A DNA stretch of 64,000 nucleotides from the NCBI GenBank assembly GCA_947001705.1, contig CAMQHT010000004.1:1-64000 (forward strand), written 5' to 3'. Both the position numbers and the translations under genes were made by a program. Under the pieces are notes generated by a model. The model had not been told where the DNA came from. It saw only the letters and a list, made by a program, of their open reading frames with translations, and searched no databases. Each line of letters opens with the position of its first letter. Position 1 is the stretch's first letter. This stretch comes from an uncultured Collinsella sp. Lineage in GTDB: Bacteria; Actinomycetota; Coriobacteriia; Coriobacteriales; Coriobacteriaceae. Below, in pieces: positions 7,085 to 16,299 of this stretch.

Positions 7085-8044
7085 ATGGGTTTCACGATTC
7101 TTGGAACAGGCTCGGCGCTTCCCAAGCGCAGTGTTTCCAATGACGAGCTGTCCGAGTTCCTCGATACCTCGGATGAGTGGATTTTTACCCGCACAGGCAT
7201 CAAGAGCCGTCATGTGTGCACCACCGAGTCGCTCGACGACCTTGCCGTGGCAGCGAGCGAGCGGGCACTCCAGGTGTCCGGAATCGACGCGAGCCAGCTG
7301 GATTTGATCGTCTGCTCGACGACGACGGGTGACCACCTTGTTCCCGCCGAGGCGTGTGCCGTTGCTGAGCGACTGGGCGCGACGTGCCCTGCCTTCGATG
7401 TCTCGGCTGCCTGCGCCGGCTTCGTATTTGCGCTCGATGTTGCCGAGGGCTATATCGCCCGAGGACGAGCCAAGCATGTGCTTGTCGTTGCCGCCGAGCA
7501 GATGACGCGCGCGCTCGACTGGACCGACCGCGCCACCTGTGTGCTCTTTGGCGATGGGGCAGGCGCCGCGGTGATTGAGGCTGGGGGAGACAGCCCCCTT
7601 GCCGTTGAGCTTTCGACGGCGCCCGACGTCGAGACGTTGTGCGTTCCCGGTCTGGTCGGCACCTCGCCGTTTAAGGCCTCCGCAGATAGCGAGAGCGTGC
7701 TGTCCATGAATGGCCGCCGCGTGTTCAAGTTCGGCGTCAACGCCATCTGCGACACGGTCCATAAGCTTGCGAGCGATGCGGGCATTTCGGTCGAGGGCAT
7801 CGACCATTTTGTATTCCATCAGGCTAACGAACGAATCCTGAGTCAGGCGGTCAAGCGCCTCGGCGTGCCAGGCGAGCGCGTGGTTCGAACGCTGCGCGAG
7901 ACCGGCAACATTTCGAGCGCCTGCATTCCCTTTGCGCTTGACCGGCTGGCACGCACCGACGCACTGAATGCGGGCGATACCATCGCCCTCGTTGGATTTG
8001 GCGCCGGTCTGGATATAGGTGGCTATCTACTTCGTTGGAAGTAG
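7085..8044 (+). CDS. fabH: 3-oxoacyl-ACP synthase III
   Basis: FabH condenses an acyl-CoA with malonyl-ACP to start fatty acid synthesis. The 319-residue protein shows the catalytic triad: Cys110 in DVSAACAGF, His in FHQANERI, and Asn in GNISSACIPF. The ATG at 7085 is chosen because AAAGGAGG ends 6 nt upstream; an in-frame upstream extension has no family similarity. It is the first gene of a ten-gene operon and lies directly behind the duplicated operator-like motif. Confidence 0.96.
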   Translation: MGFTILGTGSALPKRSVSNDELSEFLDTSDEWIFTRTGIKSRHVCTTESLDDLAVAASERALQVSGIDASQLDLIVCSTTTGDHLVPAEACAVAERLGATCPAFDVSAACAGFVFALDVAEGYIARGRAKHVLVVAAEQMTRALDWTDRATCVLFGDGAGAAVIEAGGDSPLAVELSTAPDVETLCVPGLVGTSPFKASADSESVLSMNGRRVFKFGVNAICDTVHKLASDAGISVEGIDHFVFHQANERILSQAVKRLGVPGERVVRTLRETGNISSACIPFALDRLARTDALNAGDTIALVGFGAGLDIGGYLLRWK

Positions 8045-8096
8045 TCGCACATAGGAAATAAAAACGCCCCTAGGGCACAAACAAAGGAGAACTACC

Positions 8097-8333
8097 ATGG
8101 CAGATCAGAAGACCTTCGAGCGCGTTTGCGATGTTATCCGCGAGACCGCCGGTCTTGACGACGTCGAGATGAAGCCCGAGTCCACGCTCGAGGAGATTGG
8201 TCTCGACAGTCTGGGCACCGTCGAGATCCTCGTCGCCGTTGAGGACGAGTTTGGCATCCAGCTCGATACCGAGGAGAACCCCAAGACGGTCGGCGAGTTC
8301 GCCGATACGGTCGAGGCGGCATTGGAGAAGTAG
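8097..8333 (+). CDS. acpP: Acyl carrier protein
   Basis: ACP carries growing acyl chains as thioesters on a 4'-phosphopantetheine arm. The acidic 78-residue protein has the attachment serine at residue 38 in GLDSLGTVEI. The ATG follows AAAGGAG. It is located between fabH and fabK, 2 nt upstream of the latter, so its product is made with the enzymes it serves. Confidence 0.95.
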   Translation: MADQKTFERVCDVIRETAGLDDVEMKPESTLEEIGLDSLGTVEILVAVEDEFGIQLDTEENPKTVGEFADTVEAALEK

Positions 8334-8335
8334 AG

Positions 8336-9280
8336 ATGCTCAAGACTCCTCTCTGCGATCTGCTCGGCATCGAAAAGCCCGTGTTCCAGGGCGGTATGGC
8401 CTGGATCGCCGACGCCTCGCTGGCGTCCGCAGTGTCCGAGGCGGGCGGCTTAGGGATTATCGCGGCCATGAACGCCGACGCCAACTGGCTGCGCGACCAG
8501 ATTCATGAGCTGCGCGCCAGGACGGATAAGCCCTTTGGCGTCAACGTCATGCTCATGAGCCCGTTTGCCGACGAGGTCGCGCGGGTCGTGATTGACGAGC
8601 GGGTGCCGGTCGTCGTGACGGGTGCCGGCAATCCCACCAAGTACATGAAGGCGTGGAACGAGGCGGGCATCAAGGTCATCCCGGTCGTTGCCTCGGTGGC
8701 GCTGGCGCGCCTCGTGGCGCGTCGTGGAGCCACTGCCGTGGTTGCCGAGGGTACCGAATCAGGCGGCCATATTGGCGAGACCTCGACGATGGCACTGGTG
8801 CCGCAGGTTGTCGATGCGGTCGATATTCCCGTGGTTGCGGCTGGCGGTATCGCCGATGGCCGCGGCGTGGCGGCCGCCTTTATGCTGGGCGCCGCCGGCG
8901 TGCAGGTGGGTACGCGCTTTCTGATCGCAGATGAGTGCACCGTATCGGAGCAGTACAAGGAGATGGTCCTGAAGGCCAACGACACCTCGACGCGTGCGAC
9001 CGGCCGCTCGACGGGACACCCGGTGCGTGCCCTCAAGAGCCCCTTCACTAACGCCTACGCCAAGAGCGAGGCGGCGGGCGTAAGCGTCGAGGAGCTCGGG
9101 GCCATGGGCACGGGCGCCCTTCGCAAGGCCGCCAAGGACGGCAATTACGAAGAGGGCTCGTTTTTGTGTGGACAGATTGCCGGCATGGTCAACGAGCGCC
9201 AAAGTGCACGTGAAATCGTTGACGACCTAGTCGATGGCGCCGAGCACGTCCTGAAGGGTGCGTGCGCATGGGTGGCGTAG
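8336..9280 (+). CDS. fabK: Enoyl-ACP reductase II, FMN-dependent
   Basis: FabK carries out the last reduction of each elongation cycle and is unrelated to FabI. The 314-residue protein is of the nitronate monooxygenase/FabK fold: the N-terminal PVFQGGMAWIA, VVAAGGIADGRG (phosphate binding), and LGAAGVQVGTRFL. Its location inside a fab operon with no fabI favours FabK over nitronate monooxygenase. Known FabK enzymes are insensitive to triclosan. It overlaps fabD by 13 bp. Confidence 0.9.
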   Translation: MLKTPLCDLLGIEKPVFQGGMAWIADASLASAVSEAGGLGIIAAMNADANWLRDQIHELRARTDKPFGVNVMLMSPFADEVARVVIDERVPVVVTGAGNPTKYMKAWNEAGIKVIPVVASVALARLVARRGATAVVAEGTESGGHIGETSTMALVPQVVDAVDIPVVAAGGIADGRGVAAAFMLGAAGVQVGTRFLIADECTVSEQYKEMVLKANDTSTRATGRSTGHPVRALKSPFTNAYAKSEAAGVSVEELGAMGTGALRKAAKDGNYEEGSFLCGQIAGMVNERQSAREIVDDLVDGAEHVLKGACAWVA

Positions 9281-10194
9281 CGTTTCTGTTTGCCGGCCAG
9301 GGCGCCCAGCACCCCGCGATGGGCGTCGACCTGATCGAGGCATCGCCGGCGGCCGCCGAGGTGTTCGCCATTGTCGACGAGGTGCGCCCGGGGACCAGTG
9401 AGCAGTGCCGAAGCGCCTCCAAGGAGGAACTCTCGCAGACCGAGAACACGCAGCCGTGCGTGTTCGTTCACGATCTGGCAGCGGCTGCCGCCCTGCGTGA
9501 GCGCGGCGTGGTACCTGCCGCCTGTGCGGGTTTTTCGCTTGGCGAGGTCGCCGCGCTCACCTTTGCGGGGGCGTTCGATACGCGAGCGGGCTTTGAGCTC
9601 GTGTGCGAGCGCGCGGCGCTGATGGCCGCGGCTGCCGAGCGCCATCCGGGCGGCATGCGCGCCGTCATCAAGCTCGATGCGGCGCAAGTCGAGAACCTGG
9701 CAAAACAGGCCGGCGAGGACTGCTGGCCGGTCAACTACAACAGTCCGCAGCAGACGGTTGTTGCCGGAGCGCCCGAGGCGCTGCAGGAGCTCGACGTCCT
9801 AGTAAAAGAGGCTGGCGGCCGCGCTATGAAAGTCGCGGTGTCGGGCGCATTTCATAGCCCCTATATGGCCGAGGCGACTGAGGGGCTGGCGACGTATATC
9901 CAAGCCGGCCACGCGCCGTCACCGCTGCTGATTCCGGTCATGGCAAACATGACGGCGGCGCCCTATCCGGCGGACCCGCGAGCGGCATCGGATGTCTTGG
10001 CCAATCAGGTGAGTCATGCCGTTCGTTGGGTCGACACGCTGCATACTCTGCAGAATCAGGGCATCGACACGTTTATTGAGGTCGGCCCTGGCAAAACGCT
10101 GTCGGGCCTGGTCAAGCGTACGCTGAGCGACGTTCGCGTGTATTCGTGCGAAACGGCCGAGCAGGTCGCAGCTATTGCCGACGAGCTCGCATAG
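9268..10194 (+). CDS. fabD: Malonyl-CoA:ACP transacylase
   Basis: FabD transfers malonyl groups from CoA to ACP, supplying the extender unit. The 308-residue protein has the active serine in GFSLGE (GHSLGE in most homologues), a preceding FAGQGAQ loop, and the catalytic His in SGAFHSPYM. The ATG at 9268 lies inside fabK, so translation is probably coupled; a GTG at 9262 is an alternative start. Confidence 0.94.
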   Translation: MGGVAFLFAGQGAQHPAMGVDLIEASPAAAEVFAIVDEVRPGTSEQCRSASKEELSQTENTQPCVFVHDLAAAAALRERGVVPAACAGFSLGEVAALTFAGAFDTRAGFELVCERAALMAAAAERHPGGMRAVIKLDAAQVENLAKQAGEDCWPVNYNSPQQTVVAGAPEALQELDVLVKEAGGRAMKVAVSGAFHSPYMAEATEGLATYIQAGHAPSPLLIPVMANMTAAPYPADPRAASDVLANQVSHAVRWVDTLHTLQNQGIDTFIEVGPGKTLSGLVKRTLSDVRVYSCETAEQVAAIADELA

Positions 10195-10224
10195 TCCACA
10201 GGGCTGTAACCCGAAAGGAATGAC

Positions 10225-10998
10225 ATGGGCAACTTGAACAACGGCGCGCTCGAGCGCAACGACTCACGTCGCGTGGCACTGGTCACGGGCGGCTCGCGGG
10301 GTATCGGCCGCGCCTGCGCTGTCGGTCTGGCGGAGGACGGCTTTGATATCGCCGTCGTCTATGCCGGCAGCGTCGATGCGGCGCGCAAGACGTGCGAAGC
10401 CTGTGAGGCGGTTGGCGCCACGGCACGCGCATATCAATGCGACGTGGCCGATCCCGCTGCCGTCAACGCGTGCGTGGAAGCGGTCCTCAACGACTTTGGT
10501 TCCATTTGGGCGCTCGTCAACAACGCCGGCATCACCCGCGATGGCCTGCTCATGCGCATGGGCGATGACGCATTCGATCGCGTGCTCGATGTCAATCTCA
10601 AGGGAACATTCAATATGACGCGCGTGCTCACCAAGACCTTTATGCGCCAGCGCGGCGGTTGCGTCGTCAACATGAGCTCGGTCGTGGGCCTGATGGGCAA
10701 TGCCGGGCAAGCCAACTACGCTGCTTCCAAGGCGGGCGTGATAGGGCTTACCAAGGCGGTGGCGCGCGAGCTTGCGCCTCGTGGCGTACGAGCGAACGCG
10801 GTCGCCCCCGGGTTTGTCGAGACAGATATGACGGCAAAGCTCTCGGAGAAGGTGCGTACGGCAACCGAGGAACAGATTCCCCTTAAGCGCATGGCACGTC
10901 CCGAGGAAGTGGCCGGCGTGGTGCGCTTTTTAGCGAGCGATGCGGCTGCTTACATTACGGGCGAGGTCGTGCGCGTCGACGGCGGAATGGCGATGTAG
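10225..10998 (+). CDS. fabG: 3-oxoacyl-ACP reductase
   Basis: FabG is the NADPH-dependent short-chain dehydrogenase that reduces 3-oxoacyl-ACP. The 257-residue protein shows TGGSRGIG for cofactor binding, NNAGITRD, the catalytic serine in NMSSVVG, and YAASK. The C-terminus ends with ITGEVVRVDGGMAM, typical of FabG. It has an N-terminal extension of about 15 residues before the Rossmann fold. Its place between fabD and fabF supports this assignment over other dehydrogenases. Confidence 0.94.
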   Translation: MGNLNNGALERNDSRRVALVTGGSRGIGRACAVGLAEDGFDIAVVYAGSVDAARKTCEACEAVGATARAYQCDVADPAAVNACVEAVLNDFGSIWALVNNAGITRDGLLMRMGDDAFDRVLDVNLKGTFNMTRVLTKTFMRQRGGCVVNMSSVVGLMGNAGQANYAASKAGVIGLTKAVARELAPRGVRANAVAPGFVETDMTAKLSEKVRTATEEQIPLKRMARPEEVAGVVRFLASDAAAYITGEVVRVDGGMAM

Positions 10999-11037
10999 AA
11001 ACCAGGGCCGAAGAACGGCTTGGATGAGGAGACCATG

Positions 11038-12285
11038 ATGGAACAGAGAGTTGCAATCACCGGCATCGGTGCCGTATCGCCGCTCGGCAACACCGCGCTT
11101 GCCACCTGGGCGGCCATGTGCGCCGGGACCTGTGGCATCGGCCCGATCACGCACTTCGATACCGATGCGTTTACCGTCAAGGTGGCGGCCGAAGTCAAGG
11201 GCTTTGACGGCAACGAGTACTTTGGCAAGCGTGACGCCAAGCATCTGGACCCCTGCGTTCAGTTTGCGATGGCGGCTTCGGACGAGGCAATGCACGATGC
11301 GGGCTTTGATGTCGAAGGCGCCATCGATCGTGAGCGCCTGGGCGTCTACGTGGGCTCGGGCGTGGGCGGCATGACGACGCTCGTCGACAACGTCCACACG
11401 ATCGCCGATCGTGGACCTCGCCGCGCATCGCCCTATATGATTGCGATGATGATCCCCAACATGGCTTCGGGCAATATCGCGATCCGCCACAAGGCAAAGG
11501 GACCGACCCTGCCAGTCGTGACTGCTTGCGCGACCTCGGCCCATGCGGTGGGCGAGGCGTTCCGCGCCATCAAGCACGGCTATGCCGACGCGATCCTCGC
11601 GGGCGGCGCCGAGGCGGCCATTATCCCCGATGCCGTTGCAGGCTTTACGTCCTGCCGCGCATTGACCACCAACCCCGATCCTGCGACGGCTTGCCGCCCG
11701 TTCGATGCAGACCGCGACGGCTTTGTGATGGGCGAGGGCGCTTGCGTGCTGGTACTCGAGAGCATGGAACATGCGCAGGCGCGCGGTGCGCACATTTATG
11801 CCGAGGTCGTGGGCTACGGCAACACCGATGATGCTTATCACATCACGAGTCCCGATCCCGAGGCTGCCGGCATTGCCCGCGCGATATCGCTGGCGGTGGC
11901 CGAGGGCGACGTCAAGCCTTCCGAGGGCCTCTACATCAATGCCCACGGCACCTCGACCAAGCTTAATGATTCGTCCGAGACGGCGGGCATTAAGCGAGCG
12001 CTCGGCGAGGACGCGGCGCGCGCCGCACATGTCTCGTCGACCAAGTCGATGACGGGGCACATGATCGGTGCCACGGGGGCCATCGAGGTCATGGCCTGCG
12101 CCATGGCACTCGAGCAGGGCGTGGTGCCGCCGACCATTAACTACCACACGCCCGATTCCGCCTGCGATCTTGATTACACGCCCAATCGCGCGGTTCGCGC
12201 CGACCTTACCTGGGCGCTTTCGACCAACCTGGGCTTTGGCGGGCACAACGCCGCCATCGCGCTGCGTAGATATACGAGGAGCTAG
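11038..12285 (+). CDS. fabF: 3-oxoacyl-ACP synthase II
   Basis: FabF elongates acyl-ACP by condensation with malonyl-ACP. The 415-residue protein shows catalytic Cys in VTACATSAHAVGEA, one His in NAHGTSTKLND, the second in SMTGHMIGATGAIE, and the final GFGGHNA loop. Two adjacent ATG codons (11035, 11038) are possible; 11038 has the better spacing from GAGGAG. The absence of fabB in the operon suggests that FabF does all later elongation steps. Confidence 0.94.
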   Translation: MEQRVAITGIGAVSPLGNTALATWAAMCAGTCGIGPITHFDTDAFTVKVAAEVKGFDGNEYFGKRDAKHLDPCVQFAMAASDEAMHDAGFDVEGAIDRERLGVYVGSGVGGMTTLVDNVHTIADRGPRRASPYMIAMMIPNMASGNIAIRHKAKGPTLPVVTACATSAHAVGEAFRAIKHGYADAILAGGAEAAIIPDAVAGFTSCRALTTNPDPATACRPFDADRDGFVMGEGACVLVLESMEHAQARGAHIYAEVVGYGNTDDAYHITSPDPEAAGIARAISLAVAEGDVKPSEGLYINAHGTSTKLNDSSETAGIKRALGEDAARAAHVSSTKSMTGHMIGATGAIEVMACAMALEQGVVPPTINYHTPDSACDLDYTPNRAVRADLTWALSTNLGFGGHNAAIALRRYTRS

Positions 12286-12288
12286 AGC

Positions 12289-12762
12289 ATGGATTCCAAA
12301 AGACTTGCCGAGATAGCCGATGTGATGGAGGACCGCGGCCTTACGCGCGTACGTGTTGAGGAGCCCGATGGCACCGCGGTCGAACTCGAGCGCGCGAGTG
12401 CCGCGCAGCCGGTTGCCGTGCCCATGCCTATGCCGAGCGCCATGGCCGCTCAAGTTGCAGCTCCCACAGTCGCGCCTGCCGCACCGGAACCCGCCACGCA
12501 GACACCTGCCGCCGCGCCGGAGCCCAAGGGCACCGAGGTGACTGCTCCCATGGTGGGCGTCTTCTATGCTGCCCCTGCGCCGGGCGACGAGCCGTTTGTG
12601 CGCGTGGGCTCCAAGGTCAAGGCCGGCGAGACCCTCTGCATCATCGAGGCCATGAAGGTTCTCAACGAGGTGACGGCCGAGGCAGACGGTGAGGTGCTCG
12701 AGATCTGCGTGGCCGACGGCGACCTCGTGGAGTTTGACAGCTGCCTCATGAGGATCGGATAG
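12289..12762 (+). CDS. accB: Biotin carboxyl carrier protein of acetyl-CoA carboxylase
   Basis: AccB carries the carboxybiotin between the carboxylase and carboxyltransferase parts of ACC. The 157-residue protein has an N-terminal helical part, a flexible Ala/Pro-rich linker (about 40-80), and a C-terminal biotinyl domain. The biotinylated lysine is residue 123 in IEAMKVLNEV. The modifying enzyme is encoded by the divergent birA 5.4 kb upstream. It lies 3 nt after fabF and 9 nt before fabZ. Confidence 0.96.
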   Translation: MDSKRLAEIADVMEDRGLTRVRVEEPDGTAVELERASAAQPVAVPMPMPSAMAAQVAAPTVAPAAPEPATQTPAAAPEPKGTEVTAPMVGVFYAAPAPGDEPFVRVGSKVKAGETLCIIEAMKVLNEVTAEADGEVLEICVADGDLVEFDSCLMRIG

Positions 12763-12771
12763 GTGATATCC

Positions 12772-13194
12772 ATGAACAAAGAAGAGCTCAAGAAGCTGTT
12801 ACCGCATCGCGAGCCGATGCTTTTGCTCGACGAAGCCGAGCTGGTGGGCGACGAGGCCCACGGCAAGATCATGATTACGGGCGACGAGTACTTTTTGCAG
12901 GGACATTTTCCGGGAAACCCGGTCGTTCCCGGCGTGATTCAGTGCGAGATGCTCGCCCAGAACTGCTGCGTGCTGCTGATGGGCGATGAGGAGGCGCGCG
13001 GCGCGACGCCGTTCTACACGAGTCTGGACAAGGTGCGCTTTAAGCGTCCGGTGCGCCCGGGCGACACGGTGGATCTAGTGTGCTCCATCACGCGTGCGCG
13101 CGGGCCGTTCCGCTTTGCGACGGGTACTGCGAGCGTCAACGGTGAGGTTTGCTGCCGCGCCGATATGTCTTTTGCACTCATGCACGAAAGTTAA
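12772..13194 (+). CDS. fabZ: 3-hydroxyacyl-ACP dehydratase
   Basis: FabZ removes water from 3-hydroxyacyl-ACP to form the trans-2-enoyl product for FabK. The 140-residue hot-dog-fold protein has LPHREPMLLLDE at the N-terminus and the active-site motif GHFPGNPVVPGVIQCE with His and Glu. The ATG at 12772 is preferred over GTG 12763, since AGGTGAT fits as ribosome binding site for the former. It is placed between accB and accC, separating two carboxylase genes. Confidence 0.94.
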   Translation: MNKEELKKLLPHREPMLLLDEAELVGDEAHGKIMITGDEYFLQGHFPGNPVVPGVIQCEMLAQNCCVLLMGDEEARGATPFYTSLDKVRFKRPVRPGDTVDLVCSITRARGPFRFATGTASVNGEVCCRADMSFALMHES

Positions 13195-13204
13195 GGAAGG
13201 CTCC

Positions 13205-14548
13205 ATGTTCGACAAAGTGCTCATCGCCAACCGCGGCGAAGTCGCGGTCCGTGTTATCCGCGCGTGCCGCGATATGGGCATCAAGACCGTCGCCGTTTAT
13301 TCCACGGCCGATGCGGACGCGCTACACGTGCAGCTTGCCGACGAGGCGTATTGCATCGGCGGCCCGCGTCTTGCCGAGAGCTACCTCAACGACGATGCCG
13401 TGCTCACCTGTGCCGTAAAGTCGGGAGCTAAGGCAATTCATCCCGGCTATGGCTTTTTCTCCGAGAAGGCGAGCTTCGTGCGCGACTGCGACAAGTACGG
13501 TCTGGCGTTTGTTGGTCCCTCGGCCGAGGTCATCGACAGCATGGGCGACAAGGATGCCGCACGTAGAACGGCTGCCGCGGCGGGCGTGCCCATCGTGCCG
13601 GGCTGCGATTTGCTCAAAAGCTCCGAGGAGGCGACGGCCGAGGCCGAGCGCATTGGCTGCCCCGTGCTCATCAAGGCGCGTGCCGGCGGTGGCGGTCGCG
13701 GTATTCGCAAGGTCGAGCGCGTGGAAGACGCGGCAAAGGCGTTCATCGAGGCGCGTGCCGAGGGTGAGGCCGTTTTTGGCGACGGCGAGTGCTACATGGA
13801 GAAGTTCGTCGCGCCGGCGCATCACGTTGAGGTACAGATTATGGCCGATAAGCAGGGCCATGTGTTTTCACTCGGCGAGCGCGAGTGCTCGGTGCAGCGC
13901 CGCAACCAAAAGCTGATCGAGGAGAGTCCCGCGCCGTGCCTCGACGGACGCGACGATATTCGTGCCCGTATGCACAAGGCGGCGCGCGACTTGGCTCGTG
14001 CCGTCGGTTATGAGGGCGCTGGCACCATCGAGTTTCTGTACTCGGACGACGGCAATTTCTACTTTATGGAAATGAACACGCGCTTGCAGGTGGAGCATCC
14101 GGTTACAGAGTTTGTAACCGATACCGACTTGGTCAAGTGGCAGCTGCGCGTGGCAGCCGGCCAGCCTCTGCCCTTTGAGCAGGAGGACATGCCGGTGCGC
14201 AACCACGCCATGGAGTGCCGCATCAATGCCGAAACGCCGGACTTTCTGCCGTCGTGCGGAACGGTCACCGCGTTGCGTGTGCCGGGTGGTCCGCGCGTGC
14301 GCTGGGATTCCGCCATGTTTACCGGAGCGAAAGTTCCGCCGTACTACGACTCCATGCTCGGCAAGCTCATCGTGTGCGCGCCCACGCGTGACGGTGCCAT
14401 TCGCAAGATGCGCTCGGCCCTGGGCGAGCTCGTGATTGAGGGCGTGAGCGAAAATAGCGAGCTTCAGCTCGACGTGCTGGCAAACGACGAGTTTTTGTCG
14501 GGCATGTATCACACCGATCTGATGGGGCATCTCTATGCTGATGAATAG
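13205..14548 (+). CDS. accC: Acetyl-CoA carboxylase, biotin carboxylase subunit
   Basis: AccC uses ATP and bicarbonate to carboxylate biotin on AccB. The 447-residue protein begins MFDKVLIANRGEVAVRVIRA, has the ATP-grasp loop KARAGGGGRGI and the catalytic stretch EMNTRLQVEHPVTE. The chosen ATG follows AAGGAAGG; an open frame extends further upstream but overlaps fabZ and is not needed. It overlaps accDA by 14 bp, implying coupled translation. Confidence 0.96.
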   Translation: MFDKVLIANRGEVAVRVIRACRDMGIKTVAVYSTADADALHVQLADEAYCIGGPRLAESYLNDDAVLTCAVKSGAKAIHPGYGFFSEKASFVRDCDKYGLAFVGPSAEVIDSMGDKDAARRTAAAAGVPIVPGCDLLKSSEEATAEAERIGCPVLIKARAGGGGRGIRKVERVEDAAKAFIEARAEGEAVFGDGECYMEKFVAPAHHVEVQIMADKQGHVFSLGERECSVQRRNQKLIEESPAPCLDGRDDIRARMHKAARDLARAVGYEGAGTIEFLYSDDGNFYFMEMNTRLQVEHPVTEFVTDTDLVKWQLRVAAGQPLPFEQEDMPVRNHAMECRINAETPDFLPSCGTVTALRVPGGPRVRWDSAMFTGAKVPPYYDSMLGKLIVCAPTRDGAIRKMRSALGELVIEGVSENSELQLDVLANDEFLSGMYHTDLMGHLYADE

Positions 14549-16259
14549 AAAAGCGAAGACGGTCAATGTCCTAGAGGGGCCGATAACCGAGTCGTGCGCC
14601 GAGTTCCCCGCGCGCCACGTGTTTGTCAAATGCCCGGAGTGCCGCCGTGTGATCGATGAGGCGCGCCTGCACGACAACCTCGAGGTCTGCCCTCGTTGCG
14701 GCAAGCACTTTCGCGTGAGTGGGCGCGACCGTATGCGCATGACGGTCGACGAGGGCACGTTTGAGGAATGGGATGCTAATCTGGCGTCGGAGGACTTCCT
14801 CTCGTTTCCCGGTTATGCCGACAAACTCAAGAGCGTGAGCGAGCGTTCGGGCGAGCGCGATGCCGTTGTGTGCGGCAGGGGCAAAATCTGCGGCTGCGAT
14901 ACCGCGCTCTTCTTTATGGACGCCAACTTTATGATGGGCTCGATGGGCTCCGTGGTGGGCGAGAAGATCTGTCGTGTCTTTGAGCGCGCGGCCGAGTTGG
15001 GGCTGCCGGTCGTTGGCTTTACCGTATCGGGCGGCGCCCGCATGCAGGAGGGCGTGACCTCGCTCATGCAGATGGCCAAGATTTCTGCGGCGGTTAGGCG
15101 CCACAGCGAGGCGGGCGGCCTGTACATCACGGTGCTCACCGACCCCACGACCGGAGGCGTAACCGCGAGCTTTGCCATGGAGGGCGACATTATCCTGGCC
15201 GAGCCCGATGCCCTGACAGCATTTGCCGGCCCGCGCGTGATCGAGCAGAACATGCACAAGCGTCTGCCCAAGGGATTCCAGCGTTCCGAGTTTTTGCTGG
15301 AGCACGGCTTTTGCGATGCCGTTGTTCCGCGTGGTGAGATTGCGCTCACGGTAGGCGAGCTGCTGGCGCTGCACGAAGGGCACGCGCCCGGCCTGGGGGC
15401 ACCGCATGAGATCGTGCATACGGGTCGTCGCGACAAAAAGCTGGGACACTTGTTTAAGCGCTCGGCCGCACCAAAAAGCGCGCTCGAAATCGTCAAACAG
15501 ACTCGCTCGGCGAACCGCGCCACGGCAGGCGAGATGATCTCGTTGGGTCTCGACGGATTCGTAGAGCTGCACGGCGACCGCTACTTTGGCGACGATGCTG
15601 CCGTGGTGGGCGGCATCGGCTGGAAAGACGGGCGGCCCGTGACGGTTATCGCCATCGAGCGCGGTACCACGACCAAAGAGCGCATGCGTCGCAACTTTGG
15701 TATGGCACATCCCGAGGGCTACCGCAAGGCACGTCGCCTGATGCACCAAGCCGAGAAATTTGGTCGGCCGGTTCTGTGCCTGGTTGATACTTCGGGCGCG
15801 TTTTGCGGCATCGGTGCCGAGGAGCGCGGCCAGGGCGAGGCGATTGCCCAGAATCTCATGGAGATGAGCGGCCTTAAGACGCCGATTGTCTCGGTGGTGA
15901 CAGGCGAGGGCGGCTCTGGTGGCGCGCTGGCGCTGTCCGTGGCCGACCGCATCCTGATGCTCTCGAGCTCGGCCTATTCGGTCGTGAGCCCCGAGGCCTG
16001 TGCGTCGATCCTGTGGAAGGATACCGAGCGCGCGAATGAGGCCGCTGAGGCGCTTAAGCTCACGGCCCCCGATCTGTTGGCGCTCGGCATCATCGACGGC
16101 ATTGTTGACGATAGGGGCCTGTCGCATGAGGAGATCGCCGGTGCCGTTATGTCCTCGGCATTTGCGGCCTTCGATACGCTTGGTCGGCTCGACGACGCGA
16201 CCCTCACAAACCTCCGCTACGAAAAGTACCGCGCAATCGGTCAGTACCGCACGATGTGA
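14535..16259 (+). CDS. accDA: Fused acetyl-CoA carboxylase carboxyltransferase beta and alpha subunits
   Basis: The protein moves the carboxyl group from biotin to acetyl-CoA, giving malonyl-CoA. The 574 residues join two normally separate subunits. The AccD-like N-terminal half has a C4 zinc ribbon (Cys33, 36, 52, 55) and SGGARMQEGV. The AccA-like C-terminal half, from about residue 310, has ELHGDRYFGDD, GGIGWKDGRPV and GEGGSGGALAL. The beta-alpha order matches fused carboxyltransferases known in other lineages. No internal stop or frameshift separates the halves. It ends the fab operon. Confidence 0.94.
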   Translation: MLMNRKAKTVNVLEGPITESCAEFPARHVFVKCPECRRVIDEARLHDNLEVCPRCGKHFRVSGRDRMRMTVDEGTFEEWDANLASEDFLSFPGYADKLKSVSERSGERDAVVCGRGKICGCDTALFFMDANFMMGSMGSVVGEKICRVFERAAELGLPVVGFTVSGGARMQEGVTSLMQMAKISAAVRRHSEAGGLYITVLTDPTTGGVTASFAMEGDIILAEPDALTAFAGPRVIEQNMHKRLPKGFQRSEFLLEHGFCDAVVPRGEIALTVGELLALHEGHAPGLGAPHEIVHTGRRDKKLGHLFKRSAAPKSALEIVKQTRSANRATAGEMISLGLDGFVELHGDRYFGDDAAVVGGIGWKDGRPVTVIAIERGTTTKERMRRNFGMAHPEGYRKARRLMHQAEKFGRPVLCLVDTSGAFCGIGAEERGQGEAIAQNLMEMSGLKTPIVSVVTGEGGSGGALALSVADRILMLSSSAYSVVSPEACASILWKDTERANEAAEALKLTAPDLLALGIIDGIVDDRGLSHEEIAGAVMSSAFAAFDTLGRLDDATLTNLRYEKYRAIGQYRTM

Positions 16260-16299
16260 CAAAGGGACAGCCCGCATGTCACATTGGGAAAGGCGTTCC

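Noticed and set aside
16252..16282. ATGTGAC/GTCACAT pair at the accDA end as a CRP site
   Set aside because: The half-sites are much further apart than the six bases of a CRP site, and one half is inside the accDA coding end.
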